This document shows, in pieces, positions 24,323 to 31,380 of a stretch of DNA of 64,000 nucleotides. The DNA is from Alkalihalobacillus sp. TS-13. Lineage in GTDB: Bacteria; Bacillota; Bacilli; Bacillales; Fictibacillaceae. The stretch covers positions 1,054,001 to 1,118,000 of the forward strand of contig NZ_JAHKSI010000001.1 in the NCBI RefSeq assembly GCF_019720915.1, in the 5' to 3' direction. The notes beneath the pieces were generated by a model. It was not told where the DNA came from. It saw only the letters and a list, made by a program, of their open reading frames with translations, and made no database searches. The number at the start of each line of letters is the position of its first letter. The stretch's first letter is position 1. The position numbers and the translations under genes are program-made.

Positions 24323-24928
24323 ATGAGATTTCTACTAGGGTTATTCATCTTTTTAATCGGTTTGGGGACGGCTTTCTTTCCTTATTTAAAATCACAATAC
24401 AGTATCCATCAACAAGAAGAACTTCTTTCAGAGTGGAACCAAACAAATCCTGATACAGCTAAAGAGAGTTTTACTTCATTGTCAAAAGTATATGCTTCAG
24501 ATGATGAAAGTACAGAAGCTCCTTCCTCTGGTGAATTGGTTGGTACTGTGGAGATTCCTAGTATCGATGCTAGATTACCGGTTCTTGAAGGAGCTACTTT
24601 ATCCAATCTAAAGAAGGGGGCAGGGCATTTAGAAGGGACTTCATTGTTAGGCCAGTCTGGAAATTCTGCCATTGCTGCACACCGTAGTTACACGTACGGT
24701 AAAGATTTCAACCGTTTAAACGAGGTTGGGCATGGAGATGAGATCATAATAAAAACAAAAGATGAAACATATACTTATACCGTATATCACACCACTAGAG
24801 TACTTCCAGAGGATACTTCCGTTCTAGAATCAGTTCCTGCAGAAAACATTGTGACCCTCATTACCTGTGATCCGATGAAAGATCCTACTCATCGATTGAT
24901 TGTTCAAGCAAAGCTTAAAAATCCATAA
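24323..24928 (+). CDS. Sortase, probably class D
   Basis: 201 residues with an N-terminal membrane segment (FLLGLFIFLIGLGTAFF). Catalytic residues are visible: histidine in AIAAHRSYTYG, cysteine in VTLITCDPMKD and arginine in THRLIVQ. Size and the TLITC motif fit class D/E-like housekeeping or spore sortases. ATG 24323 follows GAAGGTG; the frame start at 24284 overlaps the LPXTG gene. The pairing with one LPXTG gene points to a dedicated enzyme. The following 83-residue protein is 16 bases away. Confidence 0.9.
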   Translation: MRFLLGLFIFLIGLGTAFFPYLKSQYSIHQQEELLSEWNQTNPDTAKESFTSLSKVYASDDESTEAPSSGELVGTVEIPSIDARLPVLEGATLSNLKKGAGHLEGTSLLGQSGNSAIAAHRSYTYGKDFNRLNEVGHGDEIIIKTKDETYTYTVYHTTRVLPEDTSVLESVPAENIVTLITCDPMKDPTHRLIVQAKLKNP

Positions 24929-24944
24929 GAAAAGGGGTTTACCC

Positions 24945-25196
24945 ATGATTCGTAGGCTGAATGGTGATTATATTTCTTACATTAATAACAGAAAGATCTG
25001 TCTTACTTATAAACTAGAGGATATAGGTGAAATTTCGATCAATAATCAATTTATAGGAAAATGTCCCTTTTCCTACACGAAATCTGTCATCGAGTCATTA
25101 GAAAAGAAAAATAGACACTCAAAAGTTTTTATTCAAGATGATGAAATACTATTTGGAGAATTAAAGGTTGGAACATTGATAGATATGAGAATATAA
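24945..25196 (+). CDS. Small protein of unknown function
   Basis: 83 residues, no signal peptide or membrane segment, two cysteines (KICLT and GKCPF). ATG 24945 follows AAAAGGGG. It lies 16 bases after the sortase and 33 before the slrR-like gene, so it is probably part of the same transcript. I recognise no family. It could be a regulator or a cytoplasmic accessory of the matrix locus, but nothing in the sequence proves that. Confidence 0.7.
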   Translation: MIRRLNGDYISYINNRKICLTYKLEDIGEISINNQFIGKCPFSYTKSVIESLEKKNRHSKVFIQDDEILFGELKVGTLIDMRI

Positions 25197-25229
25197 AAAG
25201 GTGAACCGTAAGAGGGTGGGATTCAAGTC

Positions 25230-25538
25230 ATGTTATGGAGCAGAATTAAAGAGGCAAGGTTAGAGCAGCATATCTCAGTTATTGATCTTGCTCAACGTGT
25301 ACAAGTTACCGAAGCTTACATATTGAATTTAGAAAATGGAAAGATTCAGAACCCTTCTTTTTTTAAAATGATCAGGATAGCGAAGGAACTTGATTTGGAT
25401 TTATACGAAATGGAGGAGTTGTTTATCGATCCTGAGTGGTTTAAGCTTATGAAAGAAGCAAGAGCGTTAGGACTATCAAGCAGTGAGGTCCGCAACTTCA
25501 TCTACCAACAGAAATATATGAATTTAGGAGCAAAATAA
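25230..25538 (+). CDS. SlrR/SinR-like regulator
   Basis: 102 residues. Residues 1-60 form an HTH_3 domain (SVIDLAQRVQVTEAYILNLE). Residues 70-96 (IDPEWFKLMKEARALGLSSS, EVRNFIYQQ) form the SinI-type oligomerisation domain. B. subtilis SinR and SlrR have this two-part build. It lies downstream of the matrix genes on the same strand, while the second SinR-like protein is convergent. I infer an SlrR-like partner role, since SlrR can bind SinR. Confidence 0.85.
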   Translation: MLWSRIKEARLEQHISVIDLAQRVQVTEAYILNLENGKIQNPSFFKMIRIAKELDLDLYEMEELFIDPEWFKLMKEARALGLSSSEVRNFIYQQKYMNLGAK

Positions 25539-25573
25539 AGAGCACTGCAAAACAGGAAATTTTTGCGGTGCTT
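25539..25573. terminator. Bidirectional terminator
   Basis: AGCACTGCAAAA pairs with TTTTGCGGTGCT around the stop codons of the convergent slrR-like and sinR genes. Confidence 0.8.
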
Positions 25574-25904
25574 ATTCATTGTCCTGTTGTTTTTTCCATT
25601 TGTTATACTCTAAGAAACTTCTGAATTCTTCTTTTGATACTCCAGATTCCATGGCTTCCTGTACTAGTTTCATCCATCCCTGGTCAAGATCGTCAGACTC
25701 AACATCAACAGAATCATGCAATAAACTGTCGAGTGGAATTTTCAATACATTAGAGACTTTTTCTAGGAATTGAATAGAAGGATTTGTTTGTAGATTCCGT
25801 TCGATAGAGCTTAAGTAAGACTTAGCGACACCAGCTCTCTCAGCTAATTCGGATAATGACATCCCTTTTTGGTTTCTGTAATGTTTAAGACGATCCCCAA
25901 TCAT
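25572..25904 (-). CDS. sinR: Master biofilm repressor SinR
   Basis: 110 residues. HTH_3 domain at 1-62 with the motif SLSELAERAGVAKSYLSSIE, and the recognition region NLQTNPSIQFLEKVS, nearly identical to SinR of B. subtilis. The C-terminal SinI-type domain is DQGWMKLVQEAMESGVSKEE plus FRSFLEYNKW. SinR represses matrix operons through GTTCTYT sites, which occur upstream of the tapA-like gene. sinI lies 87 bases upstream on the same strand, the classical sinI-sinR order. Confidence 0.93.
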   Translation of the reverse strand: MIGDRLKHYRNQKGMSLSELAERAGVAKSYLSSIERNLQTNPSIQFLEKVSNVLKIPLDSLLHDSVDVESDDLDQGWMKLVQEAMESGVSKEEFRSFLEYNKWKKQQDNE

Positions 25905-25991
25905 TTTTGAACTCCTTCAGGTCGATTTCTTTGGTATATTTAATTCAATTATACCATAAACCATCTGAAAAAATAGACTATGTATGTCAGT

Positions 25992-26135
25992 TTATGCCTT
26001 TCCCTCCAAGGATTTTATTGGAAAATTGCGAATAAAATCCCTTATTTCATTCTTCGTCATTCCAACTTGTTTTGCGACCTTCATGAGTTCAATCCATTCA
26101 ACATCCAATTTTTCACGATCTTTAAGCTTCTCCAC
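25992..26135 (-). CDS. sinI: Anti-repressor SinI
   Basis: A 47-residue protein read from GTG 26135: MEKLKDREKLDVEWIELMKV, then AKQVGMTKNEIRDFIRN and a short tail ending EGKA. LDVEWIELMKVAKQVGMT with EIRDFI is the SinI domain that binds and dissociates SinR. AGGGGG lies nine bases before the GTG. An overlapping ATG frame four codons upstream stops after 20 codons and is rejected. The gene lies just downstream of a c-di-GMP riboswitch-like element, whose 3' part overlaps its ribosome binding site region. Confidence 0.9.
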   Translation of the reverse strand: MEKLKDREKLDVEWIELMKVAKQVGMTKNEIRDFIRNFPIKSLEGKA

Positions 26136-26161
26136 TCGTACATTCCCCCTAAAAAGTATAC

Positions 26162-26258
26162 TGCCTCTCGGTAGCCCAGCCGTCGTAGTAACAAATACCT
26201 TAGATCTGTGACTTTGCGTCCCCGTCTTTCGATGGGTTTGCCTTTTTACAGGAGGGGT
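26162..26258 (-). ncRNA. c-di-GMP-I (GEMM) riboswitch aptamer upstream of sinI
   Basis: On the minus strand the order is GGCAAACC (26242-26235), a CCCATC/GACGGG hairpin with GAAA loop, GGGACGCAAAG, CTAAGG, and finally GGGCTACCG. These are the conserved blocks of the c-di-GMP-I aptamer in the right order and spacing: GGCAAACC, GAAA tetraloop, GACGCAAAG, CTAAG tetraloop receptor and TACCG. A CCTC/GAGG pair could form P1. After the aptamer, CTTTTTAGGGG, which includes the sinI ribosome binding site, can pair with CCTgTAAAAAG at the aptamer 5' side. That would allow ligand-dependent exposure of the site. The mechanism is inference. Confidence 0.85.
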
Positions 26259-26337
26259 ATTGGCCCAATTAATACTTCTATCATAGTCGTTGTGTAATAC
26301 AAAGGTTGTAGGATTACGCTGAAAAAAAGTTCTATTT

Positions 26338-26366
26338 TTGTCAAAATATCAGAAAAATATGACGAA
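26338..26366. promoter_or_regulatory. Possible Spo0A boxes upstream of sinI
   Basis: TTGTCAAA at 26338-26345 differs by one base from the 0A box TTGTCGAA, and TGACGAA at 26360-26366 matches TGNCGAA. In B. subtilis sinI is activated by Spo0A. Short motifs like these arise by chance, so the call is weak. Confidence 0.3.
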
Positions 26367-26510
26367 GTACCTGATTAGATGGATTAAATTAGAAATAAAC
26401 TAAGATAAAAGTTTTATTAACTTACTATTTTTATTTATAACAGCTTTTTAGGGATACTTGCCTGTTGTGTGGGGTACATATGTGAATGTATGACTAGGCT
26501 TGCAGGCAAC

Positions 26511-26539
26511 TTTACAAAAAAACCATTCCTCGATATAAT
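26511..26539 (+). promoter_or_regulatory. Strong sigma-A promoter of the 6S-like RNA
   Basis: TTTACA, a 17-base spacer and a perfect TATAAT. The start of transcription is expected near 26546. Confidence 0.8.
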
Positions 26540-26543
26540 TAAG

Positions 26544-26725
26544 TTCCTGCATTGTTGGTGACACGTTTATGTCTTAAACCGATGCCATGACAAAGGGAAC
26601 CTTAAATCTCGATCTAGACGTCAAGCCGCAACTTCGGAAGCGGAAGACGAACGGATTGATGCGGGTACCCACCTGCTAATGTGGGTTTATGAGTCATGAA
26701 GTGTCACGGCAAGTGCGGGATTACA
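26544..26725 (+). ncRNA. ssrS: 6S-like regulatory RNA
   Basis: About 180 bases bounded by a long closing helix: TCCTGCA and GGTGACAC on the 5' side pair with GTGTCACG and TGCGGGA on the 3' side, with a few mismatches. The interior contains CGCAACTTCGGAAGCGGAAG and GGTACCCACCTG, which I recognise from Bacillus 6S RNAs. 6S RNA binds sigma-A RNA polymerase by mimicking an open promoter. A strong promoter precedes it and a terminator hairpin follows. The assignment is from pattern recognition; a covariance search would settle it. Confidence 0.72.
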
Positions 26726-26734
26726 TAACTGAAA

Positions 26735-26785
26735 AAAGCTGGCTCCAAGAGTTCATCATACTCGAGGGGTCAGCTTTCTTATTTT
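26735..26785 (+). terminator. Terminator of the 6S-like RNA
   Basis: AAAGCTGGCTCC at 26735-26746 pairs with GGGGTCAGCTTT at 26766-26777 (two G-U pairs), followed by CTTATTTT. Confidence 0.7.
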
Positions 26786-26832
26786 GTGCTACAATGGTAG
26801 AAGGATTTTTTACGGGAAAAGGGGATAAAACA

Positions 26833-27708
26833 ATGGATAACCGCTTCATTATCATCGATGGTTTCAATTTGTTGAGCCGGTGTTATTTTGCGACAAGTTA
26901 CGGTCGAGAAGATCATGAACTGACCAAAAACAGCGAAGGGCTCTATACGAACGCTCTCCGTGTAAAAGTGCAGAAGCTTTTGAACCTGATTGAAATGTAC
27001 AACCCTTCACACCTGGCGATCGCGTGGGATGTGAAGCGTGAGGAAACACTACGCCGTCAACGTTTTCCAGATTATAAGGATACGCGTAATGAGCTGCCTG
27101 AGCCTTTGATCCAGCAGTACACGACGATTACCGAGCTGTTCGATATCGTCGGCGTTACGCAGTTGACGATCAGTCCGTATGAAGCGGATGACATCATCGG
27201 TACGTTATCACGCCGTTGGTCCGACGAAATGGACGGAGAATGCTTCATCTACAGCAATGATCGTGATCTTCTTCAATTGTTGACCAATAAAGTTTCACAA
27301 ATCATTGCGAAGAAAAAAGAAGAGAACGCCTACACACTCAAACATTTTTCCGATGAATACGGGATCACACCTGCTCAATGGATTGATGTAAAGGCGTTGC
27401 TAGGGGATAAAAGCGACAACATCCCTGGTGTCCATGGGGTCGGAGAAAAAGCAGCATTACCGATGATCCAGCAATACGGAACGGTTGAAGCGATTTATGA
27501 AGAGGAGGAAATCGATCCGATTTTCAAACGTTATTTGAAAAAGATTGCAGCCGGACGTGAAATGGCCTTCTTAAGTAAAGAACTGGTCACCATCGATACG
27601 GAAATCCCTATTTTAAAAGAAACGCCATGGGATGGTTTCTCATTGAGGCTTGATCGAGATAAGTTGCGGGAAGAAGTTGAACGATTAGAGTTGCGTGTGA
27701 GAATGTGA
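26833..27708 (+). CDS. ypcP: 5'-3' exonuclease, YpcP type
   Basis: 291 residues of the FEN/PolI N-terminal nuclease family without a polymerase. Acidic metal sites are visible in IIIDGFNLLSR, SPYEADDIIGTL and YSNDRDLLQLL; the helix-hairpin-helix is in GVHGVGEKAALPMI after GDKSDNIPG. It removes RNA primers and flaps in replication and repair. ATG 26833 after AAAAGGGG is preferred over the longer frame, which would run into the 6S terminator. Confidence 0.92.
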   Translation: MDNRFIIIDGFNLLSRCYFATSYGREDHELTKNSEGLYTNALRVKVQKLLNLIEMYNPSHLAIAWDVKREETLRRQRFPDYKDTRNELPEPLIQQYTTITELFDIVGVTQLTISPYEADDIIGTLSRRWSDEMDGECFIYSNDRDLLQLLTNKVSQIIAKKKEENAYTLKHFSDEYGITPAQWIDVKALLGDKSDNIPGVHGVGEKAALPMIQQYGTVEAIYEEEEIDPIFKRYLKKIAAGREMAFLSKELVTIDTEIPILKETPWDGFSLRLDRDKLREEVERLELRVRM

Positions 27709-27718
27709 AAAAGAAGAA

Positions 27719-27768
27719 TAGAGCTGCCCTTTACATCGTAGGAACGATGCTGGGGGCAGCTCTTTTTT
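27719..27768 (+). terminator. Rho-independent terminator
   Basis: GAGCTGCCC pairs with GGGGCAGCTC, with an inner CATCGT/ACGATG stem, followed by TTTTTT. It ends ypcP. Confidence 0.85.
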
Positions 27769-27772
27769 GACA

Positions 27773-27848
27773 TTTGAAGAAAGAATAAAATACTTTTTTC
27801 AATATAAGAGTAACTAAGGCTCGATCTTAGGCCTCGCCAAGTTTTTTT
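27773..27848 (+). repeat. GTAACTAAGGCTC element, copy 2
   Basis: Starts TTGAAGAAAGAATAAAATAC, then TTTTTTCAATATAAGAGTAA, CTAAGGCTC and GCCAAGTTTTTTTA. Directly follows the ypcP terminator. The first part is nearly identical to copy 3 near 33.3 kb. Confidence 0.8.
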
Positions 27849-27931
27849 AACGATTTCTCTATCATTACATAATGTGAATAGAGGATACTGATGTTTCTGT
27901 CCAAAATCGGAAAAGTTTGGTGGCTTTCAAT

Positions 27932-28840
27932 ATGATATTTTGTACTTCCGTTTGTTCCAATCACCTTGCACGAGCAAAAGTTTTAGCGATATCTCTGAAA
28001 AAACATATTCCGGACAGCAAACTGATTGTTTGTCTCGTGGAGAAAGATCACCCGCCTCTAATTGAGAACGATCTTTCCTTTGATGAAGTCGTATTAGCGA
28101 AGGATCTTGGAGTCGACGTTGAAAAAGTGATTTCTCGATACAATCAATTCGAAGCAACCTGTGCAGTAAAAGCTCAATTACTTAAATATGCATTCCAACA
28201 ATACGATGATGAGGATTGTATTATTTACTTTGATTCTGATGTGAAACTCTTCTCGTCTATTCCTGAAGTGGAAGAGGCTTTTAGGAACAATTTTATCATT
28301 TTCACCCCGTACTTCATTACGCCTCCTGAAATAACTCACACGATTTTTGGTGAGAACGCGGAAATCGAGGTTTTGAAAATCGGCGTCATCAATGCTGGAT
28401 TCATAGGTTTGAAACGGTCTGCAGTAACTGATCGTTTTCTCGACTGGTGGAATGAACGTCTGAAATATTACGCTTTCATTGATCCCAAGTCTGGTTTCCA
28501 TACGGATCAAAGATGGTTAACTGAAGCGGTAAGTTTATTCGATGAAATAAAAATCCTTAAATATCCAGGATATAATATTGCTTTATGGAATCTAGAACAA
28601 CGGCAGATCACATCGGATGGTGTTGCATATTTCGCTAAGGGTGATCCTTTTCGTTTCTTTCATTTTTCACATCTGGATGGGCTGGCTGAGCATATTGATG
28701 AGACTAGTATCATGTATCCGATTCTTGAAGAATATCTTCTAGAACTTAAGGAGAATAGCGAGATTTATCCTCAAGACTATCAATGGAGCTACAGAAAAAA
28801 TAGAGCAAAAGTCAGAAACAATAAAAGAAAAGGGCGTTGA
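27932..28840 (+). CDS. Glycosyltransferase-like protein, paralogue 1
   Basis: 302 residues from ATG 27932, where the sequence aligns with the start of the next protein (MIFCTSVCSNHLARAKVL against MLFFTIVCANHLALASIL). A DxD-type motif, IIYFDSDVKLFSS, sits at about 98. Further blocks shared with paralogue 2 are DQRWL/EQRWI, PGYNIALWN/PGYNVAKWN and FRFFHFSH/LRFIHFSG. The fold resembles nucleotide-diphospho-sugar transferases. Acceptor and sugar are unknown. No membrane segment. GTG 27917 is an alternative start. Confidence 0.75.
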   Translation: MIFCTSVCSNHLARAKVLAISLKKHIPDSKLIVCLVEKDHPPLIENDLSFDEVVLAKDLGVDVEKVISRYNQFEATCAVKAQLLKYAFQQYDDEDCIIYFDSDVKLFSSIPEVEEAFRNNFIIFTPYFITPPEITHTIFGENAEIEVLKIGVINAGFIGLKRSAVTDRFLDWWNERLKYYAFIDPKSGFHTDQRWLTEAVSLFDEIKILKYPGYNIALWNLEQRQITSDGVAYFAKGDPFRFFHFSHLDGLAEHIDETSIMYPILEEYLLELKENSEIYPQDYQWSYRKNRAKVRNNKRKGR

Positions 28841-28842
28841 AC

Positions 28843-29814
28843 ATGTTGTTTTTTACCATTGTTTGTGCCAATCACCTCGCACTAGCGTCCATACTTAGGG
28901 ACTCAATCAAACGGCATATGCCTGAACATAAATTTGTTGTCTGTATGTTTGAAAAAGAGATTCCCCACAATATCCAATCTTTCGGAAGCTTTGACGATGT
29001 AATCCTTGCGAAAGACATAGGGTTTAAGAATTTCAATCAGACGATCTTCAAATATAACCAATATGAAGCTTCAGGTGCATGTAAAGGGCAATTGTTCCGT
29101 TATATGCTTCAAGCTTATCCATCGGAAGACAAATTCGTACTTTTAGACGCAGATACACAGGTGTTCAGTCCTTTCACTGAGGTTCAGGAAGCATTGAAAA
29201 CGAATTCTATTGTCATCACCCCTCACATCATACAGCCTCCAGAAAATTTGAAATCGGTGGGCTTGGAACAGTCATTCCTTCAATCTGGAATATTCAATAC
29301 AGGCTTTTTGGCGATAAATAGATCAAAAACGGCAAATACATTTGTGGATTGGTGGGCAGAACGCCTTGAACATTTCAGTTACACTGATCCACCGCGCGGC
29401 CTTTATAATGAACAAAGATGGATCGATCATGTGCCGGTTTATTTTGATCAAGTCCTGCGATTGAAACATCCAGGGTATAACGTTGCGAAATGGAACTTTT
29501 TTGAACGGACGCTTACAGAACAAAACGGAAAATATTTTGTCAATGGACTTCCTCTCCGGTTTATCCATTTCTCGGGTTTCATCAATAATACTACAAATTC
29601 AAACGGGCATGAAATTATCAGGAATTATAAAACATTTTTAAAAGACAAGGGACATGGTGTTCAATGCAGGGAAAAATGGAGCTATGACTATTTTGATGAT
29701 CAAAGACCTATCAAAGATCAGGTGCGGACAATTTATAAAAACAATCCTTTAGCACGCGCAGAGATCATTGATCCATTCAAGGAAAGTAAACGGACTTTTA
29801 ACAGATATAAATAA
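28843..29814 (+). CDS. Glycosyltransferase-like protein, paralogue 2
   Basis: 323 residues. DxD-type motif FVLLDADTQVFSP near residue 100, and NTGFLAINRS typical of GT-A enzymes. It is a clear tandem paralogue of the gene before it. ATG 28843 lies two bases after the upstream stop codon; a TTG at 28837 overlaps that stop. The pair is flanked by non-glycan genes (ypcP, a dehydrogenase), so the target cannot be inferred from context. Confidence 0.75.
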   Translation: MLFFTIVCANHLALASILRDSIKRHMPEHKFVVCMFEKEIPHNIQSFGSFDDVILAKDIGFKNFNQTIFKYNQYEASGACKGQLFRYMLQAYPSEDKFVLLDADTQVFSPFTEVQEALKTNSIVITPHIIQPPENLKSVGLEQSFLQSGIFNTGFLAINRSKTANTFVDWWAERLEHFSYTDPPRGLYNEQRWIDHVPVYFDQVLRLKHPGYNVAKWNFFERTLTEQNGKYFVNGLPLRFIHFSGFINNTTNSNGHEIIRNYKTFLKDKGHGVQCREKWSYDYFDDQRPIKDQVRTIYKNNPLARAEIIDPFKESKRTFNRYK

Positions 29815-29868
29815 TCAACCACTTGGACATTGGTAATCTCTTCTAAAGGAAATACGGAATGATTGAAG

Positions 29869-29900
29869 AACTCCTTTTATAATGGGGGTTTTATTTTTTG
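29869..29900 (+). terminator. Likely terminator of the glycosyltransferase pair
   Basis: AACTCC and GGGGGTT pair across TTTTATAAT, followed by TTATTTTTTG. The stem is short, with one G-U pair. Confidence 0.5.
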
Positions 29901-29917
29901 TAAAGATGGAGGTAATT

Positions 29918-30796
29918 ATGGATATAAAAGATGCGACAATTGGATTTTTGGGAACTGGTGTGATGGGCCAAAGCATGGCGAAAAACTTGATGGAAGCTGG
30001 GTATTCCGTTCTTCTACATACTCGGACAAAATCAAAGGCAGAATCACTTCTTGACGCAGGAGCGGTTTGGAAAGAGTCCGTAGCTGAACTTGCTTCGGAA
30101 TCGAACATCATCATTTCGATGGTCGGGTATCCGCATGATGTTGAAGAAGTCTATTTCGGTGAAAAAGGAATTCTTGAAAATGCCAGAACTAATACCTATG
30201 CCATCGATATGACGACATCGAGCCCAGCACTTGCGAAAGAAATTTATGAAGAAGCATTGACGAGAAAAATTTTCGCATTGGATGCTCCGGTTTCTGGCGG
30301 GGATATCGGTGCGAGAAATGGAAAATTAGCTATTATGGTAGGTGGTGATCCGGAAGTCTTTGAGGCGGTCAAACCGATTTTCGAAGTAATGGGGGGAAAC
30401 ATCATTCTCCAAGGCAAAGCCGGTGCAGGTCAGCATACGAAAATGTGTAACCAGATCGCGATTGCGACGAACATGATCGGTGTTTGTGAAGCAATAGTGT
30501 ATGCCGAAAAAGCGGGGCTCGATCCGTCGAATGTACTTGAAAGTATCACGACTGGCGCTGCTGGAAGTTGGTCGCTGAGTAATTTGGCTCCTCGTATGAT
30601 TGCAGAAGACGATCAACCAGGGTTTTACATCAAACATTTCATCAAAGATATGAGTATTGCATTGGAGTCAGCGAAAGAAATGGGAATGACGACCCCGGGT
30701 CTTGAATTATCGCTCTCCCTTTATAAATCATTAGCTGAAAAAGGGGAGGAAAACTGCGGGACTCAAGCGTTGATCAAGTGGTTCCAATCTCAATAG
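29918..30796 (+). CDS. NAD(P)-dependent beta-hydroxyacid dehydrogenase family, YkwC-like
   Basis: 292 residues. Rossmann motif IGFLGTGVMGQSMAKNLMEA at 8-27, family signature DAPVSGGDIGARNGKL near 122, and the catalytic lysine in HTKMCNQIAIATNM. The family covers 3-hydroxyisobutyrate, tartronate semialdehyde and related dehydrogenases; the substrate here is unknown. ATG 29918 follows GGAGGT. It is followed by a short repeat array and a convergent RNase H gene. Confidence 0.85.
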   Translation: MDIKDATIGFLGTGVMGQSMAKNLMEAGYSVLLHTRTKSKAESLLDAGAVWKESVAELASESNIIISMVGYPHDVEEVYFGEKGILENARTNTYAIDMTTSSPALAKEIYEEALTRKIFALDAPVSGGDIGARNGKLAIMVGGDPEVFEAVKPIFEVMGGNIILQGKAGAGQHTKMCNQIAIATNMIGVCEAIVYAEKAGLDPSNVLESITTGAAGSWSLSNLAPRMIAEDDQPGFYIKHFIKDMSIALESAKEMGMTTPGLELSLSLYKSLAEKGEENCGTQALIKWFQSQ

Positions 30797-30828
30797 GAAT
30801 GGTCAGTAGGGGGGGAAGAGGCGATTTT

Positions 30829-30918
30829 TTGCAGTAAAATCGTACCGATTTGCACGATTAAGTCCTAAAGTTCGCAATTGAACAGCAAACTTGCACAACC
30901 AACCGCCAAAGTTGCTGC
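30829..30918 (+). repeat. Word array 4 (TTGCAC-like, about 20-21 bp period)
   Basis: Copies of a word close to AAAGTTGCACAA occur at about 30829, 30850, 30871 (TTCGCAA), 30891 and 30912. The spacing is near 20-21 bp. The array lies in the gap between two convergent genes. It is more degenerate than the other arrays. Confidence 0.65.
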
Positions 30919-30930
30919 CTAGAAAGGAAG

Positions 30931-31329
30931 CTAAATAGGTTTATTCAACTGAATCGCAGCACGTGCGAGCTTGTCTGCATTTTTGTTTTGTGAACTTGGA
31001 ATCCATTTGATGAAGAAGAGGTCCAATTCATCTTTCAAATGAAGAATCTGTTGCAACAACGGTTGATACAGATTCTTTTTTACATATTCCTTATCGACTG
31101 CCTGCTCGACTAGCTGGGAATCCGTTCTGAAGGATACGATTTTATATTGTTTATCGATACAGATTTTCAAAGCGTGGATGACAGCATGGTATTCGGCTTC
31201 ATGGTTTGTCATCACTCCTAGTGGAATCGAATAGGATTCTGGGCCGTTTGGCAGTCCTTTAATAAAAATACCTGCACCAGAGGGACCTGGATTCCCGGAA
31301 CTTGCACCATCTACATAAACATCTATCAT
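30931..31329 (-). CDS. ypeP: RNase HI-family protein
   Basis: 132 residues with the RNase H fold: first acidic strand DVYVDGASSGNPGPSGAG, the second acidic residue in MTNHEAEYHAV, third in FRTDSQLVEQAV, and the final block WIPSSQNKNADKLARAA. All four acidic sites are present, so it should be active on RNA-DNA hybrids. Length matches B. subtilis YpeP, and ypeQ lies nearby as in that genome. ATG 31329 follows AGGGG on the minus strand. Confidence 0.82.
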   Translation of the reverse strand: MIDVYVDGASSGNPGPSGAGIFIKGLPNGPESYSIPLGVMTNHEAEYHAVIHALKICIDKQYKIVSFRTDSQLVEQAVDKEYVKKNLYQPLLQQILHLKDELDLFFIKWIPSSQNKNADKLARAAIQLNKPI

Positions 31330-31380
31330 AGAAATCCCCTTTATTGCTTGGTTTAAATATAAATGTTAATTTTTAAAGTT

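Noticed and set aside
26090-26147. 20-codon frame MYEWRSLKIV... ahead of sinI
   Set aside because: It overlaps sinI in another frame and stops early; the GTG frame at 26135 encodes a complete SinI domain.
26689-26832. N-terminal extension of the ypcP exonuclease frame
   Set aside because: It overlaps the closing stem and terminator of the 6S-like RNA and has no similarity to the family; ATG 26833 has a ribosome binding site.
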